The position numbers and the translations under genes are program-made. This document shows positions 52,001-62,930 of a stretch of 64,000 nucleotides of DNA, piece by piece (position 1 is the first letter of the stretch; the number at the start of each line of letters is the position of its first letter). The stretch comes from Oreocharis arfaki (Eukaryota > Chordata > Aves > Passeriformes > Paramythiidae). Under the pieces are notes generated by a model that saw only the letters and a list, made by a program, of their open reading frames with translations, was not told the origin of the DNA and made no database searches. The DNA is taken from assembly GCA_013398015.1 (NCBI GenBank), contig VZRR01004497.1, positions 1,008,210 to 1,072,209 of the forward strand, written 5' to 3'.

Positions 52001-54856
52001 TGTCTTGGATTTTGTTTGAAAGTGTCAATTTAGTGGAGAGGCTGCGCCACAACCAAGGCTTAATGCTGCTGCACTTCATGTGGGTTCTATCTATGACTAT
52101 TGAGCATCAGCAGGGCAACCTCTGGGCAGCCTGAGGGAACAACCTGCCCCCCTGAAAAACCCACAGGGGCTGCAGCTGCTCGCAAAGGTGTTGACCTCAG
52201 CCTTGTGGAAGCAGTCGTTCAACTTCATAAAAAGCCTGCTTCTGATTTTTTTCAGGAGCAGTGCATGATTATTTTAGTCTATGAGACCCCATGCAGTGTG
52301 GGATTTGGCCCTTTTAAAAAATATCTGAAGCTACTGCTCTGATAAGGGACTGGACCTGAGGAAACTTGCAATCTGTGAAATGTACAGTACCAAAGGAAAT
52401 TGATTTATCCTGGCAGGTGTCAAGAATGAGATCTCTTCTCTGTGGCACCCTTCAAAAGACTCGCTGGGAGACTGTGAGAAAAGGTTGCCGGTGAGGGAAC
52501 AAATTGTGGGTGAGGACTGAGCTTTGTGGCATCTAATTTAGAAATTGCAGTGCCTAGCAATTCACTCTGTTCTGCATATTAGAAGATGTTTTACTACCAT
52601 ATTTTGTCTGTTAGTTTTGGTGGCTTTCTGGGCTCAAATATTGTGTGAACTGGAAGACAGAGGGATGCCGACACGGGTTTTGCTGCTGTGACATGGTACT
52701 TGCACATGGACCACACTATGGAGAAGCTACTGTTAAATCTGTGATGAAACTGCACCTGAATATCTGAGTTGTACCAAAGAGATTTTCAGAGTTTGTATCT
52801 GGAACAACCCAAATCAATTAGGTAACCTTTCATCAAGGCCCTTTTACTTGCTAGATTTCTCACTTGCTACTTTTTAGTCCTTCACTCATGGCAGAAAGAA
52901 GGCATCTTGTCTCATCAAGGTGTCTTGATAATATATATATAAATAATGCTGAAGTGCACCAGTAGTCATGTGCAGAGACCTGTAAGTCATGATAGCAATG
53001 TCACCTCAACTTACAGGATACAGACTGCAGATTTATGCAAGTATTTAATAGTGGCTTGCCAAGAGAATCGGTACTCTTTTCAAAAGGAATCTTTCTTTGT
53101 GTCTTTTGATATTTAAAGAGCTATAATTACTATGGCAAAGCTTTGAATTCTATTTTTTTTCCCGTCCTCTTTTACACATTAATTTATGGACCAATCCAAC
53201 GTTACAGACAAGCTAATGAAAGAACCACACACTCCCTTTATAATTTTTTCTTCTTTTTACAGTTTCACTTGTGTGGATGAATGCAAAGTAGTTAATGCTA
53301 TAAATAAGTTTAATGATGTATCTCTTCTCTCAATTGCTGGTTGTTGATGCTGCAGTCCTGCATAATAGGAAGAGAAAAGAATTGAATTTAAGTCTTTGTC
53401 TCTTTCTTTCTCATGCTCCGAAAGGTTCTTCCAGCTACTAAATACAAGTATCGCTCTCTTAGTTCTATTCTATATATTTAAAGTTCTCAGCATGATTACC
53501 TCATCACTTCCCTTCCACTCCCTACTTTGGTATTTTTAGCTTTGCGAAAATATCAAAATTACATAAGGAAATTTGCTTCAGCAAAATCAGCAAAATCTGG
53601 TAGTCTCCTATGAAATGGTGTCTTTTCAGCTGGTCAGGGTTGGTGGTGAGCAGCAGCAGGTATAAAGAGGGAGGAAATTCCCTTTGTGAAACTTTTGCTA
53701 CTGCCTCACGCAGCAGACACATGCTGTCAGACATATTGCGGGGAAGCCTGGGATGAGCACTTCTCAGGACTGAAAGTGATATTCAGCCCTGAACAGCAAA
53801 GATTGTGCTACTTCCAGGTCAAGGAGTTTAATAAAAATCTCCTTGTCACCTAAATTGGGGAATATCTGGATGGTCTTTTGGAGTTTTTTTTATAGCGCTT
53901 CTTAGTCTGCGCTTAGATAGTGCTTCTATCCCCTGCTAACAGGACCACGCAGCTTCCAGGTTTTTTTCTTTGGTTAGACTGGAGCATACAACAAGCCTAA
54001 ATTTGCCTTGAAACAAGGAAAATAGGACTTCTACAGTTTGTAAATGGTAATGTGGAAAGCTATAAATAACTTGCATAAAACTAAAGTTAGCATCACTGAC
54101 TGTAATGGTGTTGATAGGACATGTTGTGCTCTCTATGCAGAGAAAATAGTACTTTGATCAGACAGTCTACAAGGATAACAGAAGAGTTGATCTCATCCAT
54201 CTCACATTTTTGCAGCAGATTTGGGCATGATCTATCTCTGATGGCCATCTTGAGAGCTGGGCAGCAATTCCCACGTAAGGGACATCTGCCAACTGAAAGG
54301 TTTAATTGTGCACTGTTATCTAAACAGGCAACAATACTGCAAAATATAATCCAGGATACCTTTGAAAGCAATGAGCTGGTTTCACAAGGATTGCAAAAGA
54401 TACAGATTGCCCAGGGACCTGCTTGTCTGTCTGCAATGCAGATGCAGAGGTGTGACAGTGTCTATCTTAAAAAGTTCAGGAAGAATACAAACTTTGGGAC
54501 TGGTCTTGCAAAATGCTGTGGAACCAGCAGGCAGCATCATGGCAAGCACAACATAACACGGGTCTTCACCATTGCCTCCAGGATCTGGGCTGACAGAAAT
54601 GAGTTGTGTCCCTTTAGACAGGCATCCCATCTGGTTCTCTTGAGGTGCAAGCAGACAGTTTGTGCTAATCTCAAGAGAGACTTCAAAATCCTAGGGTGCC
54701 TTGGTTAGATAAAAAATGTTTGAAAGGGACCTGTGAATGAAACTTGAAACTACTATCCTTGAAGTGGTCCAGGTGCGTCCTGGAGACTATTCTGTATTGT
54801 TATCCACGCTCCCGCTTTCCTTTGTTCCATTGCTAATTAATTCTCCTATTCTAATG
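46095..54856. other. Intergenic sequence, contains one unexplained open frame
   Basis: Mostly AT-rich DNA without recognised genes. A second weak CTCF-like motif (CCAACAGATGGCAAC) lies at about 49743-49757. A short TA repeat is near 52930. The open frame at 54121-54708 is listed separately. Confidence 0.5.
54121..54708 (+). other. Unassigned 195-codon open reading frame
   Basis: This is the longest open frame in the window outside YTHDF3. It starts with ATG (MLCSLCREN) and ends FKILGCLG before TAG. It has no signal peptide, membrane segment or catalytic motif that I recognise, and no clear retroviral or LINE signature. Cysteines are scattered (about twelve) without a zinc-knuckle spacing. 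Shorter frames overlap it on both strands. It lies 155 bp before the second solo LTR but outside its target-site duplication, so it is not part of that element. It could be chance, an old decayed element or a lineage-specific transcript. I do not call it a gene. Confidence 0.2.
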
Positions 54857-54862
54857 TAGGAT
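54857..54862. repeat. Target-site duplication, left copy (TAGGAT)
   Basis: Directly precedes the TG start of the second solo LTR. It is identical to 55495-55500. Confidence 0.88.
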
Positions 54863-55494
54863 TGTGGCGGTGGTGACAGCAGCTGAAGCTGCCCAGGATT
54901 GTCAGGAAAGCAACACCACCGCCCCATGGTGGGTTAGAACATAGCTTCTATCCCCCGTCCTTTAACTATACCCGTCAGGTTCTCAGTCTCAAGTTCCTCC
55001 TCCCTGTTTTATTATGATAAGTTTATAAATATTCAGTTCTTATGTTCCAGAAAGTTCTAAGTTCCTTGACGCCCCGTTGGTCCAAGTTTCTGTCAATTTA
55101 AGATACCCTCCCCTGTTCACGTTTTGTTGGCTGTTGTACCCTTTGTCCCTCCCCTGTTCTTCCCTAACACTGGTCCCTTGTATTCTCTCCACCCCCTTCT
55201 CCTTCTCCATAAAAGTTGTTGTAACCCGGCCCGAGGGGGCTTCTGCCACTGTCTCCCTTTGGTGTGCGTTCCTGCTCCTCTGCCTTCTCTTCAATAAATG
55301 CCACTGGAACGGCAAGCACGAGCCTCTCCCTCTCCTTTCCATCCCGGAGATGTGGCAATGCCCTGTGCTCCAGGCGGGCTGCCTGTGCAGGAGCTGGGAG
55401 TGCAGGACTGGGTCTGAGCTGCAAGGCGGAGATCCTCGGAGTGTCCCAGCCGGCCACGGACGCCGCTCTCGCTGGCCACCTGGACCACGTGTCA
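54863..55494 (+). mobile_element. Solo LTR of an endogenous retrovirus (632 bp)
   Basis: The block begins TGTGGCGGTGG and ends GTGTCA, giving canonical TG...CA ends, and is flanked by a perfect 6-bp duplication TAGGAT. Inside are a TATA-like CCATAAAAG at about 55208-55216 and an AATAAA at 55293-55298, in the order expected for U3, R and U5 on the + strand. The 3' part is GC-rich. No internal viral coding sequence or second LTR is present. The 6-bp duplication again suggests a class II (alpha/beta-like) element. Open frames of up to 151 codons on both strands inside it are products of GC-rich LTR sequence and are not genes. Confidence 0.9.
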
Positions 55495-55500
55495 TAGGAT
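55495..55500. repeat. Target-site duplication, right copy (TAGGAT)
   Basis: Identical to 54857-54862 and directly follows the CA end of the LTR. Confidence 0.88.
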
Positions 55501-56105
55501 AGCTTCTATGGCAAGGGTGGAGGATGCCTCAACCCCTGTTGGCTTGGAGAGCAATGCTCTGAATTTAACACATAAACCTGCGGAGTGAATGCAACTTAGC
55601 ATCACTGAGCAGTTCCACAGCATATGGCTTGTTTTCTTTCCTGCTTTCTCACACTACAGCGTTTTAGAAATAGAGATGTGTACTCTGTAAGGAAAGAAAG
55701 CACATGCCTCTTCCCAGAAGTGGGTCCTAGACTGCTGATCGTGGATGAAGCATGGTACTAAAGTAAAGATCATGCAATGGGCAGAGTTAATGAAAATGTA
55801 GTGGAATGCCCTTCATGGTCCTTAAGTATATACGTATATTTGATTCAGGGTTCATGAACTAGAGAGCTAAAAACTGGTTGCCTTTTTTGGGCCTGCCTTG
55901 AAAGGATGAAGCAAGAAACAGAAAAATAAGAAGCTTGACAAAGAAGCTTGGATCTTGGAAAAATGCCAAAAGAAAACCCAGATTTCTTGACCTTTGTATG
56001 TTGTTCAGACCCAAGATACTAGAGGTTCTTGGCCAAAAACATCACACTGTGTTTTCTGAGTCCTTCTGACATTGGTGAAACTCGAACAGAAAAGACTTAG
56101 AAGCA
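55501..56105. other. Intergenic spacer between LTR and CR1
   Basis: AT-rich, no recognisable gene or repeat. Confidence 0.5.
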
Positions 56106-57432
56106 CTGCAAAATGGCCAAGAAGGAAGACCCAGGGAACTACAGACCAAACCTTGCCTTGATCACTGGGAAGGTGATGGAGCATCTAATCCTGGAAACCA
56201 TTTCCAGGCACATTAAGTATCAGAAAATCATCAGGAGAGGTCAGTGTGGCTGACTTCCAACTTGATCAACTTGCAAACTTCTGTGATGAAGCAACTAGTC
56301 TGATGGACGGAGGGAAGTGCATACTGTCTGCCTGGACTTCAGTGAGGCCTTTGACACCATCTCTTGTAAGGGCCTCACAGAGAAGCTGTTGTTTTATGGC
56401 CTGGATGAGTGGATAGTGAGGTAGATTGAAAACTGGCTGAACATCTGGGCCCAGAGGGGGGTGATCAGGGGTGCAGCATCTAGTTGGAGGCCAGTGACTG
56501 GAGGTGATGCCCACTTTTCAATACTGAGTCCAGTCCTGGATAACATTTTCTTTTATTGTCTGGATAGCGGGGCAGAGTGCAACCTCAGTAAATTCACTGA
56601 TGACACCAAACTAGCTGATAGGCCACAGGATCATGATGATATCCAGAGGGGCCTCAACAGGCTGGAGAAATGGGCCAACAGGAGCCTTATGAAGTTCAAC
56701 AAGGGGAAGTACAAACTCCTGCACGTTGGGAAGAACAACCTCTTGCATTGGTACATGCTGGAGGCCAGCCAGCTGGAAAGCAGCTTGGCACGGTCTTGGT
56801 GGGCACCAGACTGAACGTGACTTGGGAATGCACCCTTGCTGCAAAGAAAGGAAATGATATCCTGGGCTGCATTATGCCAAGCAGTGCCAGCAGATCGAGG
56901 GAGATGATCCTGCCCTCTGCTCAGCGCTGGTGATCCAGAAGGCCGGGCCCACATCTGGGCTCACCCAGTACAAGAGAGACGTGAACATACCAGAGAGAGT
57001 TAACAAAGGACCACAAGGATGGTGAAGAGAGTGGAGCATCTCTCATATGAGGAAAGGCTGAGAAAGTGATGGCTGCTCAGCCTGGAGTAGCCGAGGCTCA
57101 GGGGGATCTCATCTGAAGTAGAAGTGCAAAGAGGATGGAGCCAGGCTCTTTTTCTGCTGCCCACAGTGCCAGGACCAGAGGCAATGGGCCCAAAGTGAAA
57201 TGTGGAAGGTTCCCTCTGATCATCAGGAAATACTTTTTCATTGTCAGGGTGATGAAGCCCTGACATAGGTTGCCAAGAGGGGTTGTGGATTCTTCATATG
57301 TGGAAATATTCAGAAGTTGTCTGGACATAAGCCTGAGCAATGTGCCTAGGTGGCCTTGCTCAAGCGCAGGAGTTGGGCCAAATGCCCCCAGAAACCCCTT
57401 CCAACTTCAGCCGTGCTTTGATTCTGTGAAAA
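56106..57432 (+). mobile_element. CR1 LINE, 3' half with decayed reverse transcriptase
   Basis: About 1.3 kb of a 5'-truncated CR1 element. It opens at the linker before the reverse transcriptase (GAAGGAAGACCCAGGGAACT). Palm motif A is readable as VCLDFSEAFDT at about 56328-56360. The catalytic motif follows as FTDDTKL in frame 56461-56814 (family: FADDTKL). Then comes LEKWANRSLMKFNKGKYKLL and a 3' region with CCCCTTCCAACTTCAGC and a terminal GATTCTGTGA. In-frame stops and frameshifts, for example the TAG in the segment after SEAFDT, show that it is dead. It is in the + orientation. It makes an avian or other archosaur source very likely. Confidence 0.92.
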
Positions 57433-59879
57433 CTCGAATGAACTTCTGAACAAGAATTTATTGAACAGCCTCCTTCTTTGGGAAAAAGGAGAGTATATTT
57501 AAACTGTTCTCATGAGATCTAATTTTCCTTATAGTATTTCCCCGGGTATTTTATGGTCTGATGTTGATAATTATAATAGTGATACTTAACTCTTTCAGTA
57601 AGTCCAAAATGTTTTGAAATTAGTGAAAATATTTAAACAACTCTTTCTGGTGAAAAGCAACTTCTGGTTTATTTGTCTGAGACTCTTCACACAAAATAGG
57701 AACTAGGGAAAGTTTTAATCTGCATAACTGTTATGTTAAATTGTACGATAATTTTTACATAGTGTTCAAATTACTTCTGCTGCAGCCAGGGAACAATGGG
57801 AGAGTGGGTAATTAAACACCTGCAGATTTTCATAGATTTTAATGGAAAAGTGTGTAGTCTGGCAGATAATGTGTCTCTTAAGTTGCGTAAGTAGACTATT
57901 TGAAGTACTGTTAAAGCAGCACTTTTATTGACATTTTGAACACTTTTTCCATCAATGCCATTACAGATTAATTATTTTCAATTTTCTTAAGTGCCAAAAA
58001 CCCCACATTAATCTACTTCAGCTCATGTGATAGAAAAAGAAAGCTCTGAAAAATCTACAAGCCTATAATGGTATGTTATGATAATTATTAAATATTTAAT
58101 CTTACCTTTACATTAATTTAGATCAGGTATCTGTTAATTTTTCATTACTGGGTGAGAATTTTTAATCAAAAAAGTGAAAATTGGTGGCCCATATGTGTTC
58201 TGCTAAACAAATGTTTCATGAATCATATTCAATAAAAACTTTCCCTGGTTTCTTATGATTTTCTTCTTGGAATGCCATCTTTTGTGGTGGAAAATGATGT
58301 AAGTTTGAGAGCACTTTCTGAAGTGAAAAGCAGGGTAGTTTGGAAATTTTTTATAACATTTTTTAATGCAGTTTTAGTAATTAGTCTTAAAGTCTGGAAT
58401 CTTCTACATATTGAAAGGAACTAAGTGCCACAGTTCTATTGAAATTCAATTATATTCAGGAGTCTAGTCCTTCTGTAATCACTTTAACATATCAGTCAAA
58501 ATGAAATTGATCAGTTGCAATAGCTGGTATGATAATTTAGGAGAATTTACTACCAGTAAATGCTATTTCAGGAACTGTCATCAGGTTTCAAAGAAAAAAA
58601 AGAACAATATTCAGTAACTGAAGAAATTCTAGGATATATGAAACTGTGTTCATTTATCTCAGGTCTTGTCTTATATCAGAGCTGAATTTTTTGAAAGTTT
58701 TGTCCTGAATGGCATTCAACTTTTGGTATTTAGGACTTCTTATAAAAGAAAACTTTCCTTGTTTTCTTTCTGCATAGCAGTGACAAACCAAGTGGTTTGT
58801 AAGGCAAAGCTGTCTGTGCTGGAGAGCGGAATAATGCTGTTAAAATTCATGTATTTAGTGGCTGAGCTGGAATGAACTTGCTGTGCAGTGAAACTAGAAA
58901 TATCTGCTCACATTTAAAGCCCCAGCCAATTCTAAGGCAATGCTTTGATGACAGAAGTACTTACTGTGAAACAACAAGTCTTCCTGCTCCCCCTTGCTTA
59001 TCCTTCTGCACTTCCATATTTGTGTTGAGGGTAGCTCAGAGGTTTCTGAGTGTTGCTAGGCTGATGCAAGTGCAGAAGCATTGAAACTGCAGTGAATGAT
59101 GAATGATGCAGTGAGCTTCTCCCAGCTAGTTGGACAGACTCTCTGTCTTTGGGTAATGTCCTGAGGATGAGAAAATTTGGGCCTTTTGTTCACAAGCCAG
59201 ATGTGAACAATTTCTTTGTGTGTCATAACTGTCTGTGTGACAAACTTCCCAACCTTCTTTTACATGCCTCTCTGTATCCATCCAAATCTTAAGGAAACCT
59301 GAGCTTGGCTATAGTTTTGGATGCTAGCCTTGTACCTCCACTTCTAATTTTCACACGACCAGCTTGTGGCAGACTGTGGCATAGCTGTTACCTTTGTGAG
59401 CCTGGAGTGGATATGCTCCGGGTTAAAGCTATGCAAAACCTACGTGCTGCTTCTTGTGCTCTGCAGGGTCTGCAAAGAAATGGTCAAACTTCCCAATTCC
59501 AGGCTCCAGGATGGCACATCGCTCTAGAAATAAAGGTGAGATAGCCTGTGCCTGCTCGAGGGCTTGGAAATGCAAGTGAGGAGATTTGAGCAGAACAAAA
59601 TGCCTTTTTTTCTGTTTTTCTTTTTCTTTTTTTTTTTTTTTAATTGTCAAGAGAAATGACAGAAATTGGAAAGAGAATCAACAACCTGTCTGTGCTGGTA
59701 CTCTTTTCTCTCCCTCGCTTGTGGTATGCCACTGGAACCTGAGCCTGGCAGCATGGGCTTGTCTGGGTAGCGACTCCCAGACTGGTGTCAGCTGTTGGCT
59801 TCAGCAGGCCCTGGGACCCAGCAGCCTCTCCCACGTCAATAGGCACCCGCTCTGTGCAGTGAGCATATGGCACAACTCC
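57433..59879. other. Intergenic sequence, AT-rich and non-repetitive
   Basis: No gene or transposon is seen. The part 57540-58260 has many ATTA, AATTA and TTCAATAAA-like strings and no repeat signature, which is the look of conserved non-coding DNA in deserts near developmental genes. That impression is untested. A T run with TTTC units lies at 59608-59642. Confidence 0.4.
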
Positions 59880-60330
59880 CCTCCCGCTCCCCAGTCCGTC
59901 CTGCCAGTGCTCAGCCCTGTCTGGAGCGGTGAGAACTCACCTCTGCTGCCCAGATCTCCACATTCCGTACCGAGCTCTGTGCATTTAGGTTATTTTGTTG
60001 CTGTTTCAATAGCAGAGCGGGGAGAAAGAGTTAAATAATTCGGGCAGCGCGTGTGTGACCGTGGAATTACGAAAAGCCGTGGCTCCTCCAGCTCGGCAGC
60101 AGCTGACAGGGGATTCGGGGGGTGTGGGGCTGCAGATGGCACCGCGTTATTACAGCCGCAGGATTGACGAACGTTTGCTGCGGAAATCTCTTGCCCTTGC
60201 CACGGAGACTGACCTTGAAACGCTGCAGAATTCCTGGGGTGGATTTCTGTGTGCCTGAACCAAAAGCCCGTGTTGGTCGGAGGTGTCTGCTTGCTCTGTC
60301 ACGTAGCTGCGTGGATGGCGCTATGAGAGG
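59880..60330. promoter_or_regulatory. Isolated CpG-dense patch in the gene desert
   Basis: I count about 22 CpG dinucleotides from about 60017 to 60320, and about five more from 59880 to 60000, in surroundings that are CpG-poor. The patch includes GGGCAGCGCGTG, ACCGCGTT and GCGGAAAT strings. No LTR ends, target-site duplication or LINE motif is visible. It could be a small orphan CpG island acting as promoter or enhancer, or a GC-rich repeat I do not recognise. Confidence 0.4.
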
Positions 60331-60626
60331 GACTGTTGCAGGCTACCTGAGAGCTGCCTGTATTGCTGAGTTGTCTGAGGGAGTATATTTGATTGCATGA
60401 GTCCATTTCCAGCTGCGAATGCTAATGTGATATCTTTGCCTTGATGTGTTTAAAGCTTGCTTTTATGCCTCTCGATATCTGTTCCTTAACCTTCTAAAAT
60501 GTATCCTATCTGTGAAGGTGGGCAAAGAAAGAGAGAGAGTGGGCGTGCTTGTGTCTGCCCAAGAAAATGATCCATTATCTTGCTGTTTCTCTGCTTATAA
60601 CCACTTCTGTTTGTTTTTTATGTAGC

Positions 60627-60745
60627 ATAAAAAGTAAAAGAAAAAAACCCATAAAACAAAAAAAAACAAAAAACAACCAATCCAAAACCCCACAACCCCC
60701 CACCAAGCGCCAAACCAGAAAACTTACAAAAAAGAAAAAAAAAAA
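60627..60745. repeat. A/C-rich low-complexity tract (119 bp)
   Basis: Almost only A and C on this strand, with AAAAC, AACCCC and long A runs. It is the complementary class to the G/T tract at 37827. It directly precedes the old LINE and has no coding meaning. Confidence 0.85.
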
Positions 60746-60899
60746 GTGCCACATTTATCACTGGCAACAGATTATAACAAAGTCTTACAAAATAATAAGT
60801 CTATATTTCTTGGTGATTTATGATGCGCTCCTGTACAAACAACCTGAAGCAACTTACAGAGGTAAGGCAAGGAGAACATAGTCAACTTAGAAAACTGAC

Positions 60900-62567
60900 T
60901 GATAAGACTTCATAGCAGATAAGCGTCAGGAAAATGTTTCTCAAGAGAGACAGCGGACCTTTAAAGAAGTTACTCTGAGGCTACAATTAAAAGTAGAAGG
61001 AGACAAGAGAGTAAAAAAGCAAGTATGGCCAACTCCTCAGTACTTAGATGACCTTGAGCAGAAAAAGGACTTGTGCAGATTCAGAAAACAGATCAAGCTG
61101 CTAAACATAAGTATAAAAAAGAAAAATTTACCTGTAAGGAAAAACTTAAAAGGACAAGATCAATAAATCAAAATGCATATTACATAAACTGTAAAGGATA
61201 ACAGGAAATGATGTTATTAGTAAGAAGACAGTCAAATTGTCACTGTTCAAAACAGAGAGAAAGCTATCAAATGTGATGAAGTCTGAAATTCTGGAGCTCC
61301 TTGTTTTAGTTCTCACAAAAAAAAGACATTGCTTAGATTATTAATATAGTTAACAAAAAAGAATGATAAACCAGAAGTATTTCACAAACTTAAAGAAGTA
61401 CAGGTTAGAGAGTATACAGAAGACTGATTCATTCAATTCAAAAATATCTAACATTTATCCAAAGCTCCTTAGAAAGCAAGATGAAGCAAATTCCGAAAAG
61501 TGAAAGGTTACCTTTGAAACCTCATGAATAGTGCTTGGGGTTTTAGAAGTCTGGAAAAGGACACATAAGAATTCTGTTTTCAAAAGGCATGAAGAAGGAG
61601 ATTGTGGAATAGAAACTAATGTAATTTCAATTCCTGGTAAAATAAACAAGCAAGTGAACAAACAGAAATGATAATACAGCTATTTGCAAGATATTAATGA
61701 GATGCAATGGAATCATCATGAAGAGTTGTTGGAAACAATGTGCATCAAATCAGTCTAATATCTTCCTACTAAAGTGACAGATATTCTGGGGAGAGAGAGA
61801 ACCATAGATATTCCAACTTTTAGGATTCAAGCTTCTGGTGTTGACTTGCATGATGTTTAAAAGTAAGCTGCAGATTCACATTCTGGACAAAACTACTGTA
61901 TTGCAGGTGTAAACACTGAAAAATCGTGCTGACAGTAGTTTTTTTTCAAGATAGAACATTGTGTTTTGCATTGCTTTGGGGGTTTGTTTTGTTCCCATCT
62001 TGAGTTTTAACTTGCTGAATGTTTTAATTCGTTATGTGGTTAATGGAATGAAAAGTTTGTTTATTAAATCTATAGACGACATCAAGGTGGGAAGACCTGT
62101 AAATGCCCTGGAGGAGAGAATTAGAATTAGAAATGAGCTAAGGGAAAAAGTAAGATACAATTCAATTCCACAAATTCTACTTTTAGGCATGTATAATCAG
62201 CTGCATAAATACAAGGGGAAGAACAAGCTCATCTATAGAAAAGGATCCACAGGTTATAGTGGATGCAAATTGCATGAGTCAAGCTGCTGTTGCAAAAAAA
62301 TGCAAGTGTGCTGGGATGAATAAATCTTATCTGCTAGATGTGGTCTTGCGAGATGAAAAGTCTATTTTTAATTTTGGTCACTGTGTTTGGAAAAGGTACT
62401 GTCTAACAAGATAGAGTTTAAAGGAGAGCAGAGGAAAATGTTCTCTAAAAAAAGGCCTATACTGAGGTTAAAAAAAAATGCTCTCCAGGGAGTAATTTGG
62501 GTTTCATTNAAAGCAGACACAATTCTTCTGAACCACTATCAACTAAATCCATAGAAATAATAATTAA

Positions 62568-62613
<46 letters not shown>

Positions 62614-62930
62614 GTAGTAGTAGTAGTAGTAGTAGTCGTAGAGTTGCTTGAGCAGGGTTAGTGTTCCAATTGGCTTTACCTGTACAGGTAAAGAAAAAAA
62701 GCAATGATTTTAAATTACTACAAGGGATGCTTCAATTAAGACTTAAGAAAAACTAGTAAGAATAGCAAAGCCTGGGCAGCAGCTTTCTTGAAAATCTGTA
62801 AGAACTTCTTGTAAAAAGCCTGTAAGAGATTGGAAAGCCATCTGTCTGAAGCAGTACAGGAGTATTAGGCTAAGGGATGAACCAGATGAAGTCTGGAGGC
62901 CTCTTCCAGGCTTTCCTTTTGCAGTTTTTA
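60900..62930 (+). mobile_element. Highly decayed CR1-like LINE, 3' half
   Basis: Several blocks in the correct order recall CR1 elements. About 61530-61640 resembles the stretch before the reverse transcriptase (GTCTGGAAAAGGACACATAA, then TTCAATTCCTGGTAAAATA). About 61815-61855 matches the motif-A region. At 62010-62120 the frame reads VVNGMKSLFIKSIDDIKVG, where family members have a FADDTKLG-type catalytic motif. At about 62180-62330 come NQLHKYKGKN and, in another frame, VIVDANCMSQAA. From about 62725 to 62925 the typical 3' region appears (GGATGCTTCAATTAAGACTT, GCCATCTGTCTGAAGCAG). Many frameshifts and stops make it far older than the copy at 56106. The 5' boundary is uncertain, and the microsatellite at 62568 sits inside it. 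Confidence 0.7.
62568..62640. repeat. Compound microsatellite (AAT)n-(TAG)n
   Basis: About fifteen AAT units pass directly into about nine TAG units with one interruption near the end (TCG). It lies inside the old CR1-like LINE and close to an unresolved base at 62509. It is likely polymorphic in length. Confidence 0.95.

Noticed and set aside
39360..55494. The two LTRs as the 5' and 3' ends of one 16-kb provirus
   Set aside because: They have different sequences, lengths and duplications (AAGTAT versus TAGGAT), and the DNA between them shows no retroviral coding signature.
55040..55502. Open frames of 141-151 codons on both strands near 55.2 kb
   Set aside because: They fall inside the second solo LTR and reflect its GC-rich content. 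LTRs of this type do not encode such proteins.
56461..56814. 117-codon frame that could be called a reverse-transcriptase gene
   Set aside because: It is a fragment of a broken CR1 element with stops and frameshifts around it, so it is annotated as a dead mobile element.
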